The notes: generated by a model not told the origin, from the sequence alone. 32,696 bases of DNA from a bacterium (GCA_021781915.1 JAJXVX010000003.1:1-32696); one strand, 5' to 3'; counted from the first letter of the stretch, positions 22,730 through 31,094 are shown. A program made the numbers and translations.

Positions 22730-23518
22730 ATGGAAAAAGAACAAACCACAAAACTGACTAATCTATTGGCCAAAGTTACTAGGACAAAACCAATGGTTAA
22801 TTACCGGATTATGCCCGGTGGTGTTACTCGTATTATTGATTGTCATAGTTTAATGTATTTAGTGCCGATTGATAAAACCAATGAATTTGTCCTATTCGAT
22901 AGTGGGCTTAACAAAGAAGCTAAAGGCTTGAGGACCTATCTCGGTCATCTAGGTCTTGGGCTGAGTGCTATCAAAGAGGTGTTCATCACCCATGCACACG
23001 TTGATCATGTTGGTGGGCTAGCTGAAATTGTTGAAGATAGCGCCGCCGAAGTCTACATTGCCGGCGAAGAAATGGCGGTATTCTCGGGTAATAAGAGGAG
23101 CCAAGGACCGCTTCCAAACTTACTTGATGTTGTGTCCAGTAAACATAATGCAGCAGTTGAAGAAGTTAATCCTAATCTAGTTAATGACGGTGAGTTTATT
23201 AAAGTCGCTGGTGGTTTAGCTGTTAGAGGAATTAAAATGCCTGGCCACACAGATGGAAGTATGGCCTGGTTAATTAGTCAAGGTTTGGATAGTAGCAATA
23301 GTTTAATTGTTGGTGACTCGATGGATTTTGACCGCCGAGGACTAATTAGAAACGCGGCCACTCCTTTTACTAACAATACTAATAAAAGCAAAAATTCGAT
23401 TAATCGCTTAGTTGGTGTAGTTGAACAGGATCTCGGGGTTAGGGTAGATAACGTTATACCGTCTCATTCAGGTGAAGGTAGGTGGGGTAGCGTCAAATTG
23501 TTTACCTTCAATAACTAA
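22730..23518 (+). CDS. Metallo-beta-lactamase-fold hydrolase
   Basis: A 262-residue MBL-fold protein with a full set of metal ligands: HAHVDH at 88-93, His at 173 in MPGHTDGS, Asp at 196 in LIVGDSMD and His at 246 in IPSHSGEG. The order and spacing fit a binuclear zinc hydrolase of the general lactonase/glyoxalase II/ribonuclease Z superfamily. There is no signal peptide, so it acts in the cytoplasm. Short size and lack of a beta-CASP domain argue against an RNase J or CPSF-type nuclease; the substrate is unknown. The gene is monocistronic or followed by the CDF-like gene 79 bp downstream, which has its own promoter. Confidence 0.88.
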   Translation: MEKEQTTKLTNLLAKVTRTKPMVNYRIMPGGVTRIIDCHSLMYLVPIDKTNEFVLFDSGLNKEAKGLRTYLGHLGLGLSAIKEVFITHAHVDHVGGLAEIVEDSAAEVYIAGEEMAVFSGNKRSQGPLPNLLDVVSSKHNAAVEEVNPNLVNDGEFIKVAGGLAVRGIKMPGHTDGSMAWLISQGLDSSNSLIVGDSMDFDRRGLIRNAATPFTNNTNKSKNSINRLVGVVEQDLGVRVDNVIPSHSGEGRWGSVKLFTFNN

Positions 23519-23544
23519 AGTGGCTTAAGATAAATCAGTCATTT

Positions 23545-23573
23545 TTGGAAATTTATATAAAATATTGTATAGT
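23545..23573 (+). promoter_or_regulatory. Promoter of the 23598 gene
   Basis: TTGGAA (23545-23550), 17-bp spacer, TATAGT (23568-23573). The predicted leader is about 18 nt and contains ATAGGTG just upstream of the ATG, a weak ribosome binding site. Confidence 0.55.
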
Positions 23574-23597
23574 ATATTTTAATTTAATAGGTGTCAG

Positions 23598-24221
23598 ATG
23601 CCCCACCATCATACTCATGTAATAAGTTCATCCAGTCCTGAGGCGAGATCGAAGCGCTTCGCTCTGTCTAGTCTGCTCAGGTTAGGTTCGGCTGGAATTC
23701 AACTAGCCGGCGGAATTATAGGTAATCAACCAGCTTTGATTGTAGAAGCAACCGAAGAAACAGTCGATTCGCTTACTTTTGGTGCCGCCGCCATAGAAGC
23801 CAGGACTACTAAAAAAGGCCTAACCTCTAGGGTTAGAAATTTCGCTATAACTTTTGCAGTCGCCGGTTCGGCGTTGTCGACTTATGACGCTGCCTCCGAA
23901 ATGGTGGCAGATAGATTTAGCTTTTTTAAGTCAATTGAAGGTTTTAATATATCTCATACCGATATAAGAGCAGCGATCGGGGCTGTAGCTATAAATTCAG
24001 TAGTATTTGCGATTAATCGTAAAGGACTTAATTCAGGAAAAAATAGTGATAAGTTTGCTTACAGAGATTCACTGCGAGATTTTGTCATACCTAGCGCTGT
24101 ACTTGGACTATCTTTTATGAAAGCCGATCACTTATTTGAATATGCTTTTGAAGCTGGCGGTGTGACTTATGGCTGGTACAATGCGATTCAGTTATGGAAG
24201 GGTTGGCGTAATACCAGATAA
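23598..24221 (+). CDS. Reduced cation-diffusion-facilitator-like membrane protein
   Basis: A 207-residue membrane protein starting with a His-rich segment (HHHTH at 3-7). RLGSAGIQLAGGIIGNQPALIVEATEETVDSLTFGAAAIEAR (about 28-69, quoted here in parts) follows the layout of CDF transmembrane helices 1-2, where the usual motif is SxALxADAxHSxxD; the metal-ligand HxxxD is replaced by ATEETVDS. Further helices lie near 78-95, 125-140 and 155-175, with Asp/His residues (ADHLFE). It lacks the cytoplasmic C-terminal domain of classic CDF proteins. It may be a divergent metal transporter or a membrane protein derived from one; I place it in CDF only tentatively. A promoter and AGGTG site precede the ATG. 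Confidence 0.72.
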   Translation: MPHHHTHVISSSSPEARSKRFALSSLLRLGSAGIQLAGGIIGNQPALIVEATEETVDSLTFGAAAIEARTTKKGLTSRVRNFAITFAVAGSALSTYDAASEMVADRFSFFKSIEGFNISHTDIRAAIGAVAINSVVFAINRKGLNSGKNSDKFAYRDSLRDFVIPSAVLGLSFMKADHLFEYAFEAGGVTYGWYNAIQLWKGWRNTR

Positions 24222-24230
24222 TTGGCAGCC

Positions 24231-24902
24231 TTAGTCAGCTTGTTTAAAAGCGTCGTAAGCGGATAATTTACCAATTACAAGTGTTTGTTTAGATAGCTCT
24301 TCGTTTAGTTTCATACTGATTGAAATATCAAAAGGTCGGTTTTTGGGCATGGCAATAGTTCCTATTATGAGAGAAATCGAACTACGTGACTTCATTTCAT
24401 CGATTCGGCCAGATTGGTTTATCTCATCTCTAGCATAAGGTAGTCCAAGACTGGATTGTATAATCCTTCTTTCATCATAGATAACTGATCCGAATCCATC
24501 AATTCTTGGAATGTCTCTTAAGCGAGCTCTAACGTCTCGTCTGCCATCGCCGAAACTTTTAAAATAAAAAGATTCAACGGCCAGTTGCATGCCTCTATCT
24601 GTTTGTAATGGCGATAGCACGTTATTATTTTTTAGATTTTCAATCAGTTCCTCGGTGTTGGATATATCTCTTGTGTGCTTTGAGTCAACTCCCCTTGCAT
24701 GTTTAATTTCGTTTCCAATAATATAGGTGATGGCTGGAGTTTTACGATAAGTAACAGCAAAATCATGACTGGTCGCTAATCTACCAATATGATGGCTTAA
24801 TTTAGCCATGAAGGCTTTATCTACTAGCGGACGACCTAAATCTTCGAAAAACAAATGATGAATATTGTTTAGTTGATCATTATTTTTTTTGTAGCTTCTC
24901 AT
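24231..24902 (-). CDS. Orphan soluble protein
   Basis: A 223-residue protein with no family that I recognise. It is alpha/beta in look, basic, without a signal peptide or membrane helix. Local features are HLFFEDLGRPL near 16-26, an Asp/Arg-rich loop GDGRRDVRARLRDIPRIDGFG near 117-137 and a C-terminal beta pair (SLIIGTIAMPK and FDISISMKLNEEL). The ATG is supported by a strong promoter directly upstream. It lies 51 bp downstream of the NTPase-winged-helix gene on the same strand, though it has its own promoter, and is convergent with the CDF-like gene (9 bp between stops). Confidence 0.75.
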   Translation of the reverse strand: MRSYKKNNDQLNNIHHLFFEDLGRPLVDKAFMAKLSHHIGRLATSHDFAVTYRKTPAITYIIGNEIKHARGVDSKHTRDISNTEELIENLKNNNVLSPLQTDRGMQLAVESFYFKSFGDGRRDVRARLRDIPRIDGFGSVIYDERRIIQSSLGLPYARDEINQSGRIDEMKSRSSISLIIGTIAMPKNRPFDISISMKLNEELSKQTLVIGKLSAYDAFKQAD

Positions 24903-24913
24903 ACAGAAAACAA

Positions 24914-24942
24914 ATTATAATATATTAATTAGGTTTTGGCAA
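24914..24942 (-). promoter_or_regulatory. Promoter of the 24902 gene (near-leaderless)
   Basis: On the minus strand TTGCCA (24942-24937), 17-bp spacer, consensus TATAAT (24919-24914). The ATG at 24902 is 11 nt after the -10. Predicted leader about 5 nt, no Shine-Dalgarno site. Confidence 0.75.
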
Positions 24943-24953
24943 GCAATAAACCA

Positions 24954-26042
24954 TTAGTTTTCGTGCAGGATATAGCCCTCGCCTTTTCTCGATTCAATCG
25001 TGTAATTTTGTGAATCAAAAGCACTGTGTTTTCTTAATCTGTAAATCAGTGCATTGAGAGCCCAGTCGCTGATAATGCCATCTTTCTCACTCCAGACATA
25101 GTCACAGATAGTTTCTTTTAGGACTATTCTGCCTTTATTTTGTAGCAAAATTTTGAGCAATCTTTTTTCTTTTATCGGTAGATGCTGCTTGCCGAGTGAA
25201 TGAATATATTCTTCAAGCAATGGAGAAAAAGTCTCATATTTATTATTTTGTTTTCTGATATAACCAAGATTTAATAGTTCATTGCCTCGGTCGGGATTGT
25301 TCCTCGACAGAACGGAATTTAGTATTTTTTTGTTTTTAGCACTCAGTCCGTTATAGAGATCTTTTACAACTAGATTAACCATTGGGTCGGACAATGGTCG
25401 ATTAAGATTTTGACATCTCATTAGAACTTGAAGGAGTAATAGATGACCGCCGGCTAGATGAAGTGCTCTTGGGTCAATTTTTTGTTTGTCAATTGATCGG
25501 TAAACCTCACTTAAATCATTTTCAGTGTATCCAGTAAAATAGTTAGTTTTAGTAACTAGGCTTAAAATGTCTTTAATCTTGTGGCCATGAGTTTCTATGA
25601 GGGGATGAGAAGAAACTAGAATCATCGTAATTTTATTTCGATTAGAATCTCTTAGGAAACGAAGATTATCGAAAAGATTTTGATCTAAAATGTCTTCTAG
25701 TCGATCCAGCCTATTAAATACGATAATTAGTCGACCTGTTTGATTAGATTTTTCAACCATTGCTTGGCTGATATCGCTAAGAGAGGCATTATCTTTTTTT
25801 AGATTAAGTTTTTGTGCAAATTGGGCATAAAAAGCTTCTCGGCTGAATTCAGCCATTTCAAAGGAATTTATGAAAAGATAATTTCTAGAGTCTTTTTGTG
25901 AGAGGGAACGAAGGAAGAAAGTAACTCCGGCCCCTGGCATCGCGACCAGATTTATCGATATGCCGGAATCAATATCGTCGTGGCATTGATTGGATAAATC
26001 TTTACAAAAATCGTCAGAATAATGATGAGAAGTATATAACAT
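24954..26042 (-). CDS. NTPase-like regulator with C-terminal OmpR-type winged helix
   Basis: A 362-residue protein with an N-terminal AAA/STAND-like domain and a C-terminal OmpR/PhoB-type DNA-binding domain (about 288-362), recognised by LLKILLQNKGRIVLKE, WALNALIYRLRKH and the closing GEGYIL wing. The P-loop is degenerate: A34-MPGA-G39-V40-T41, with Val in place of the Walker A Lys. The Walker B-like strand is RLIIVFNRLDRL (104-115). Loss of the Lys suggests weak or no ATP hydrolysis, so it may sense a nucleotide or ligand instead. It resembles STAND-type transcription activators in layout, though in a minimal form. Its promoter (TTGATT-N17-TAGAAT) is divergent from glpX, so it may control glpX or itself. 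The candidate operators in this window are not assigned to it. Confidence 0.82.
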   Translation of the reverse strand: MLYTSHHYSDDFCKDLSNQCHDDIDSGISINLVAMPGAGVTFFLRSLSQKDSRNYLFINSFEMAEFSREAFYAQFAQKLNLKKDNASLSDISQAMVEKSNQTGRLIIVFNRLDRLEDILDQNLFDNLRFLRDSNRNKITMILVSSHPLIETHGHKIKDILSLVTKTNYFTGYTENDLSEVYRSIDKQKIDPRALHLAGGHLLLLQVLMRCQNLNRPLSDPMVNLVVKDLYNGLSAKNKKILNSVLSRNNPDRGNELLNLGYIRKQNNKYETFSPLLEEYIHSLGKQHLPIKEKRLLKILLQNKGRIVLKETICDYVWSEKDGIISDWALNALIYRLRKHSAFDSQNYTIESRKGEGYILHEN

Positions 26043-26060
26043 TATCTTTAACTCGTCATT

Positions 26061-26089
26061 ATTCTATCATTTTTATATCAAGCAATCAA
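26061..26089 (-). promoter_or_regulatory. Promoter of the 26042 regulator gene
   Basis: On the minus strand TTGATT (26089-26084), 17-bp spacer, TAGAAT (26066-26061). The leader is about 12 nt with only a weak purine run before the ATG. It lies in the 95-bp divergent region shared with glpX. Confidence 0.6.
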
Positions 26090-26137
26090 AAAGAATATAG
26101 TTTAAAATTTAGCCATATCTTTAAAAAAGGATTCAAA

Positions 26138-27103
26138 GTGTTACAACCAAGACCAGTTAATCTATCAGCTAATAAACTATTAATTCAGGAAGTTCTAACT
26201 ACTGCTACTAAAGAAGCTGCCATAGCGGTAGCTCCACATGTTGGTAAGGGAGATAAGATAGCCGCCGATCAAGCAGCCGTCGATACGATTGGTCGAATTT
26301 TAAGCGATAATGATGTTTTCAGTTGTGAGGTGGTTATGGGCGAAGGGGTTAAAGATGAAGCCCCTATGTTAGCTCATGGCGATGTGTTGGGTAATAACTT
26401 TGATAGTCTATATGACTTAGCCGTTGATCCAATAGAAGGAACTACTTTTGTTGCCAACGGTCAAGACGGTGGACTGTCAATCGTGGCATTAGCTGAGAAG
26501 GATCAGATGTTACCATGGGCTGGCATCAGATATATGAAAAAGTTATTTGTCGGACCAAAGGCTAAAGATTTATTAACAATTTCTGGAGATGTTCGGTTGA
26601 ACGGTGATCCAGAAACAAATCTAAGATTGATTGCCGAAGCACTTGGTAAAAAAGCCTCTGAGTTAGTTATCGCCGCTTTGCTAAGAGACAGAAACAGTGA
26701 TATCTTAAATGCTGCTGCCAAAATTGGCGCCCACGTAATTGGACTTTCTGGTGGCGATGTCTTGCCTGCTATCAGTACATGCTTTGACGATAGTGAAGTA
26801 GATGTGCTATATAGTTCCGGTGGTTCTCCTGAAGGTGTTATTGCAACAGCTGCCGTCGAAATTCTAGGTGGCGGAAGTCAATTAATGTGGGATCCTCAAA
26901 ATGATAAACCGATTGAGCGAAGACTGGCTAATGAAAGAGGTGAGTTAGGTAAGGTCTTGTTTCCTAAATCAATAGTTGGACAGGGCGAGCTCCATGTCGC
27001 CTTCACGGCAATTACGCCTTATCAAGATAAACTGACCGGTGTCTCGCTTGACGATGCTGGAAACTGGTTACCTGGCGATACTTTTGCTCGCTCCAGAGCC
27101 TAA
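26138..27103 (+). CDS. glpX: Class II fructose-1,6-bisphosphatase
   Basis: A 321-residue GlpX-type fructose-1,6-bisphosphatase, full length for the family. Visible motifs are GKGDKIAADQAAVDT (36-50), MGEGVKDEAPML (67-78) and the metal-binding DLAVDPIEGTT (93-103), plus the late SSGGSPEGVIATAAVEILGG segment. It converts fructose-1,6-bisphosphate to fructose-6-phosphate, the committed step of gluconeogenesis, using Mn2+ or Mg2+. The start is GTG at 26138, supported by AAAAAGG at 26124-26130, seven bases upstream; no nearby ATG is in frame. It is divergent from the winged-helix regulator and sits in the same window as yvcK, which also relates to gluconeogenesis. Confidence 0.96.
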   Translation: MLQPRPVNLSANKLLIQEVLTTATKEAAIAVAPHVGKGDKIAADQAAVDTIGRILSDNDVFSCEVVMGEGVKDEAPMLAHGDVLGNNFDSLYDLAVDPIEGTTFVANGQDGGLSIVALAEKDQMLPWAGIRYMKKLFVGPKAKDLLTISGDVRLNGDPETNLRLIAEALGKKASELVIAALLRDRNSDILNAAAKIGAHVIGLSGGDVLPAISTCFDDSEVDVLYSSGGSPEGVIATAAVEILGGGSQLMWDPQNDKPIERRLANERGELGKVLFPKSIVGQGELHVAFTAITPYQDKLTGVSLDDAGNWLPGDTFARSRA

Positions 27104-27132
27104 TAAGTAGTTTTATTTAAAGCAAAAACCGT

Positions 27133-27138
27133 TACAAT
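27133..27138 (+). promoter_or_regulatory. -10 of the 27147-31078 operon
   Basis: TACAAT ends 8 nt before the ATG at 27147. The -35 at 17 bp is poor (GTTTTA). It fits the leaderless layout seen elsewhere, but read-through from glpX (43-bp gap) is also possible. Confidence 0.4.
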
Positions 27139-27146
27139 TAAGACAA

Positions 27147-27926
27147 ATGGCTTATTTAGATTACTTGGCAATTATCTTGGCGGTCTCAATAATCGGCTAT
27201 ATTATTTCGTTGTTTATTAAGAACGCCTCAATCGCTGATGTTTTCTGGGGTCTATATTTTGTCTTAATAACCGATTATTTGCTATTTAGCGCTAGGTCGC
27301 TTAACACCGCCAAATTAACGCTGGCATTTGTGATTAATGTTTGGGGATTTCGCCTTAGTTTTCATATCTTAGGCCGGTTAATTAAATCTAAAAAAGAAGA
27401 TAGGCGTTACGCCGATTTTCGAGTTAAGTGGGGTGATAAATTTAACTATCGAAGCTTGCTACAGAACTTTTTATTTCAAGGACTGCTAGCTTTCTTAATT
27501 GCTTTACCGATAATTATTGTCCTTAAACGACCGAGCAATATTTTGATTAACTGGGCTGTCTACGGCGGTTTTTTTGTTTGGCTGGTTGGTTTTATGGTCG
27601 AGTCTTTGGCCGATTACCAGATGACCATTTTTCTTAAGAATAAGAGGGGTAATAATGAAATTCTAGATAGTGGCCTTTGGCGATACTCTCGTCATCCTAA
27701 TTATTTTGGTGAGCTTTTATCATGGTGGTCGATTTGGCTAATATGTTTTGGACTAAATGTCCCAGTTTTAAGCTTGCTGTCTCCCCTACTCCTTTCAGTT
27801 CTTATTTTGTTCGTTTCCGGAGTTCCGTTGGCTGAAAAAAGACTAAGATCAAATCCTAAATATGAAAAATATATCTTAACCACTTCTGTCATCATCCCTT
27901 GGCCGCCTAAAAAAATAAATAATTAA
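27147..27926 (+). CDS. DUF1295 / steroid 5-alpha-reductase-like membrane protein
   Basis: A 259-residue protein with about seven membrane helices. The C-terminal signature LWRYSRHPNYFGE (about 177-189) and the final PLAEKRLRSNPKYEKY...IPWPPKK are typical of DUF1295, a relative of steroid 5-alpha-reductases and isoprenylcysteine methyltransferases. Characterised relatives bind NADPH or SAM and act on lipid substrates within the membrane; here the substrate is unknown. It is the first gene of a tightly packed operon (gaps of 2, 3 and 12 bp) with DUF2177, an NAD(P)-binding protein and MMPL, suggesting joint modification and transport of a membrane lipid. No ribosome binding site is visible. Confidence 0.93.
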   Translation: MAYLDYLAIILAVSIIGYIISLFIKNASIADVFWGLYFVLITDYLLFSARSLNTAKLTLAFVINVWGFRLSFHILGRLIKSKKEDRRYADFRVKWGDKFNYRSLLQNFLFQGLLAFLIALPIIIVLKRPSNILINWAVYGGFFVWLVGFMVESLADYQMTIFLKNKRGNNEILDSGLWRYSRHPNYFGELLSWWSIWLICFGLNVPVLSLLSPLLLSVLILFVSGVPLAEKRLRSNPKYEKYILTTSVIIPWPPKKINN

Positions 27927-27928
27927 TT

Positions 27929-28321
27929 ATGAAATATAATCTATTGGTCATATATCTATTAACACTGATAGTTTTTTTAGCTCTAGACAGTATATGGTTG
28001 GGTAAAGTATCGCCGAAATTATATAAGCATTATCTAAAAGAAGTCTTAGCGACTAAACCGAACTTGGTGGCCGGTGGAGTATTTTATCTTTTGTTTATAG
28101 TTGGCTTATTATTTTTCGTGATTTATCCAAACCAACACCAGTCTTGGCATCATTATCTTTTATTTAGTGCTATGTATGGATTAATGACTTACGCTACATT
28201 TGATTTAACTTCTCAGGCCATCCTGAAGAAGTGGTCGAGTATTATAACAGTTATTGATATGACCTGGGGAGTTATCATAACTTCACTGACCACTTTAGTA
28301 GTTATGGGACTGCTTCGCTAA
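27929..28321 (+). CDS. DUF2177 family membrane protein
   Basis: A 130-residue protein with four membrane helices and family motifs LALDSIWLGKVSPKLYKHYL near 17-36 and YATFDLTSQAILKKWS near 88-103, followed by IDMTWG. Members are often found beside DUF1295 and lipid-modifying genes, which matches this locus; no biochemical activity is established to my knowledge. The ATG follows the DUF1295 stop as TAATTATG with no Shine-Dalgarno site, implying coupled re-initiation. The next gene begins three bases after its stop. Confidence 0.92.
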   Translation: MKYNLLVIYLLTLIVFLALDSIWLGKVSPKLYKHYLKEVLATKPNLVAGGVFYLLFIVGLLFFVIYPNQHQSWHHYLLFSAMYGLMTYATFDLTSQAILKKWSSIITVIDMTWGVIITSLTTLVVMGLLR

Positions 28322-28324
28322 ATT

Positions 28325-28954
28325 ATGAAAATAGCAGTCATTGGAGCTAGTGGTAAAAGTGGTTTAAAATTTATTGACTTAGCACTTCTTAAAGGTTATC
28401 AGGTTAAAGCCGGTGTCAATAGAACTAACAAATTGACTCTAGAGAAGGAAAACCTGGAAGTAATTAAATGCAATGCTCTTAATTACGCTGAAGTCGAAAA
28501 CCTAATATCCGGTTGTCAGGCGGTCGTCAGTCTAATTGGACACGGTAGAAAATCGCCGTCCAATTTACAGACAGAGGCAATCTCGAATGTAATTAAAGTG
28601 ATGGAAAATAATAATATCAGGCGATTAATTAGTCTAACCGGTACTGGAGTCAGGAAAGAGGCAGACAAAATAACTTTACTTGATCGGCTACTAAACTTTT
28701 CGATTGGATTAATTGACCCTAAACGAATTTCTGACGGAATTAAGCATAGCCAAGTTATTGCTAGCTCTAATCTCGACTGGACGGTTTTAAGAGTTTTAAA
28801 ACTTCATGATCTGTATGAGTCAAAATTTACTTTGACTGAATTCGGTCCGGCTAAAACTCTAGTGTCTAGGGAGGAAGTTGCAAGAGCAATTATTCTATTA
28901 ATCGAAGATAACTCTTTTGTAAAAAAGTTTCCTATTATCAGTAAAATAAAATAA
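28325..28954 (+). CDS. NAD(P)-binding Rossmann protein (atypical SDR / NmrA-like)
   Basis: A 209-residue protein with a dinucleotide-binding GASGKSG motif at 7-13 directly after the first beta strand (MKIAVI), acidic/neutral residues at the end of the second strand (KAGVNR, consistent with NADPH preference) and LISLTGTG at the position of the SDR active-site strand. It lacks a clear YxxxK pair, so it belongs to the atypical SDR/NAD(P)H-binding group rather than classical oxidoreductases. It may be a reductase or a redox sensor. Its start is coupled to DUF2177 (TAA-ATT-ATG), and MMPL follows after 12 bp. Operon context suggests a lipid or quinone-related substrate. Confidence 0.9.
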   Translation: MKIAVIGASGKSGLKFIDLALLKGYQVKAGVNRTNKLTLEKENLEVIKCNALNYAEVENLISGCQAVVSLIGHGRKSPSNLQTEAISNVIKVMENNNIRRLISLTGTGVRKEADKITLLDRLLNFSIGLIDPKRISDGIKHSQVIASSNLDWTVLRVLKLHDLYESKFTLTEFGPAKTLVSREEVARAIILLIEDNSFVKKFPIISKIK

Positions 28955-28966
28955 AATGATTATGAT

Positions 28967-31078
28967 ATGAAAAATAGAAAAAATTATTATCTGTTAGCTT
29001 TTGTTTTAATCGGGTTTTGGTTAGTGGTAGCCGGATTTGGTGGTCCGACGTTTGGAAAAATAAGTGGCTTATCTAACAATGCCGAATCGTCGTTTTTGCC
29101 TAAAACGGCACAATCGACACTAGTCGAAAATCAAATTGGCAATTTCAGTCAATCTAATACTTTGCCAGCAATTTTGCTTTTTACTTCCCAAAAGGCCATA
29201 AAATCTAGTGTTAACAATGCTTATCTAACTGGTCTGATTCCTAAACTAAGCTTGGTACCTGACTTAGCTATTAGTAAAACATCGGCTGTTGTCGGTCCAA
29301 TCTATTCAGCAGACGGTTTCGCGGCTGAAATATTTGTACCGATTAAAGCAGTTGCCGACAATACACCTTCCATCAATGCTATCTCAAAAATTATTAATAC
29401 CAACAAACCAGTTGGGCTTATCAGTTATGTGACTGGTCCAGCCGGTATCGTTAATGCTTTTTCAACTGCGTTCAATGGGATTAATGGTATTTTGACATAT
29501 GTTGCGATTATTTCGGTTTTAGTCATCTTACTGTTGGTTTATCGGTCGTTGCTTTTACCGTTTTTGGTTTTAATTAGTGCAATTTTTGCTTTGTCAGGTT
29601 CTATCTTAGTCGTTTTTGCCTTGGCATCACATAATATAGTTAGTTTAAATGGCGAGAGTCAGGGAATACTATCAATACTAGTCATTGGAGCTACCACCGA
29701 TTATTCAATTCTAATTTTATCTAGATTTAAAGAGAAATTACATGAATTTGAATCAAAAGTCGAAGCGGTAAAACAAACATTATTCGCTTCTTGGGAGCCA
29801 GTTTTAGCAGCCGCCTCAACAGTAGTTGCGGCCTTGCTTGGCCTTCTTTTCTCATCACTTAATTCCAATCGAAGCTTAGGTCCGATAGCCGCCATTGGCA
29901 TCATAGTTTCTTTTTTGGTTGCCATGACATTTTTCCCTTCCTTGCTACTGATTTTCGGTCGAAAAGCATTTTGGCCACTTAAAGTTAAATATCAGCCGGA
30001 CTTAGTCAAAAAAGAGAATCTAAGTAGCTACAATGTATACTCGAGATTTTGGAGTAAAGTCGCTTTATTTGTTGAGAAAAAGTACAGATTAATTTGGATT
30101 AGTTTAACCGTTGTTCTTTTGGTATTGATTGTGCTAGCTTTGCCGACCTTTAAGGCTTCGGGAGTCACCCAGACTGAAACTATTATGGGTAACCCAGAGG
30201 CGGTCCAGGGTCAAAATTTGGTTGGCAAATATTTTCCGGCTGGATCCGGTAACCCGGTTGAAATTATTGCTAGACAAACTTCGGCCGCTCAGATAATCTC
30301 AGAGCTTAGTAAGAACTCGGCTGTGTCGTCTTCATTGGTGGTCTCTAGTTTTAATCCTTTAACAAAAAAAGCTACTCCGATAGTCTACGACGGTAAGGTT
30401 TTGATTCAGACTACAATTAATTATCAGGCTCAATCAACCCCAGCACAGAACTTCATTAAGTCTATTCGAAGCTCACTAAAACAGTATGATCCGAATGTCT
30501 TGGTTGGAGGCAATACTGCCATTCAACTCGATGTTAATACAGCGGCCAGTCGTGATTTGCACGTTATTATTCCGATAGTACTAACAGTCATATTGGTCAT
30601 CCTGATGTTGCTACTGCGATCTATTCTCGCGCCAATTGTATTAATTTTGTCAGTCGTATTGAGTTTTGCCAGCACTTTAGCTATTTCAGCTTTATTCTTC
30701 AATCATGTTTTTAATTTCCCCGGTTCGGATCCTTCGGTACCGCTATTTGGTTTTATCTTTTTAGTCGCCCTAGGAGTTGATTATAATATCTTTCTGATGA
30801 CTAGAATCAGAGAAGAGTCAATCAGACACAGTACCAGGTTCGGTATCTTAAAAGGTCTTAGTATGACGGGTAGCGTGATAACATCAGCCGGTATAGTATT
30901 AGCTGCCACTTTCGCCGCTCTTGGCGTAATTCCAATTCTTTTCTTAGCTGAGATTGCCTTCATAGTTGCTTTTGGAGTTTTGCTTGATACTTTAATCATC
31001 AGATCGCTCCTAGTCACTTCAATTTCTTATGATTTGGATAAGAAAATATGGTGGCCCAATCAAAAGAAATTTAAATAG
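28967..31078 (+). CDS. MMPL-family (RND) membrane transporter
   Basis: A 703-residue RND-type transporter with about twelve membrane helices in two halves, each with one helix followed by an extracytoplasmic domain (about 30-165 and 400-520) and five helices. Family motifs are GATTDYSILILSRFKE (about 240-255) and LGVDYNIFLMTRIREE in the second half, with the conserved Asp-Tyr pairs of the proton relay. MMPL proteins of Actinobacteria export lipids and glycolipids to the envelope. Size is at the lower end for the family (about 700-1000). It ends the four-gene operon; the upstream stop and its ATG are 12 bp apart with no Shine-Dalgarno site. The 3' side has only a weak AT-only hairpin before the convergent gene. 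Confidence 0.95.
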   Translation: MKNRKNYYLLAFVLIGFWLVVAGFGGPTFGKISGLSNNAESSFLPKTAQSTLVENQIGNFSQSNTLPAILLFTSQKAIKSSVNNAYLTGLIPKLSLVPDLAISKTSAVVGPIYSADGFAAEIFVPIKAVADNTPSINAISKIINTNKPVGLISYVTGPAGIVNAFSTAFNGINGILTYVAIISVLVILLLVYRSLLLPFLVLISAIFALSGSILVVFALASHNIVSLNGESQGILSILVIGATTDYSILILSRFKEKLHEFESKVEAVKQTLFASWEPVLAAASTVVAALLGLLFSSLNSNRSLGPIAAIGIIVSFLVAMTFFPSLLLIFGRKAFWPLKVKYQPDLVKKENLSSYNVYSRFWSKVALFVEKKYRLIWISLTVVLLVLIVLALPTFKASGVTQTETIMGNPEAVQGQNLVGKYFPAGSGNPVEIIARQTSAAQIISELSKNSAVSSSLVVSSFNPLTKKATPIVYDGKVLIQTTINYQAQSTPAQNFIKSIRSSLKQYDPNVLVGGNTAIQLDVNTAASRDLHVIIPIVLTVILVILMLLLRSILAPIVLILSVVLSFASTLAISALFFNHVFNFPGSDPSVPLFGFIFLVALGVDYNIFLMTRIREESIRHSTRFGILKGLSMTGSVITSAGIVLAATFAALGVIPILFLAEIAFIVAFGVLLDTLIIRSLLVTSISYDLDKKIWWPNQKKFK

Positions 31079-31094
31079 CCATTAAATTATTTTT
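31068..31094 (+). terminator. Weak AT-only hairpin after the MMPL gene
   Basis: AATTTAA (31068-31074) and TTAAATT (31082-31088) pair around a 7-nt loop that includes the stop codon, followed by ATTTTT. The stem has no G-C pairs, so termination here is doubtful. Confidence 0.25.
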
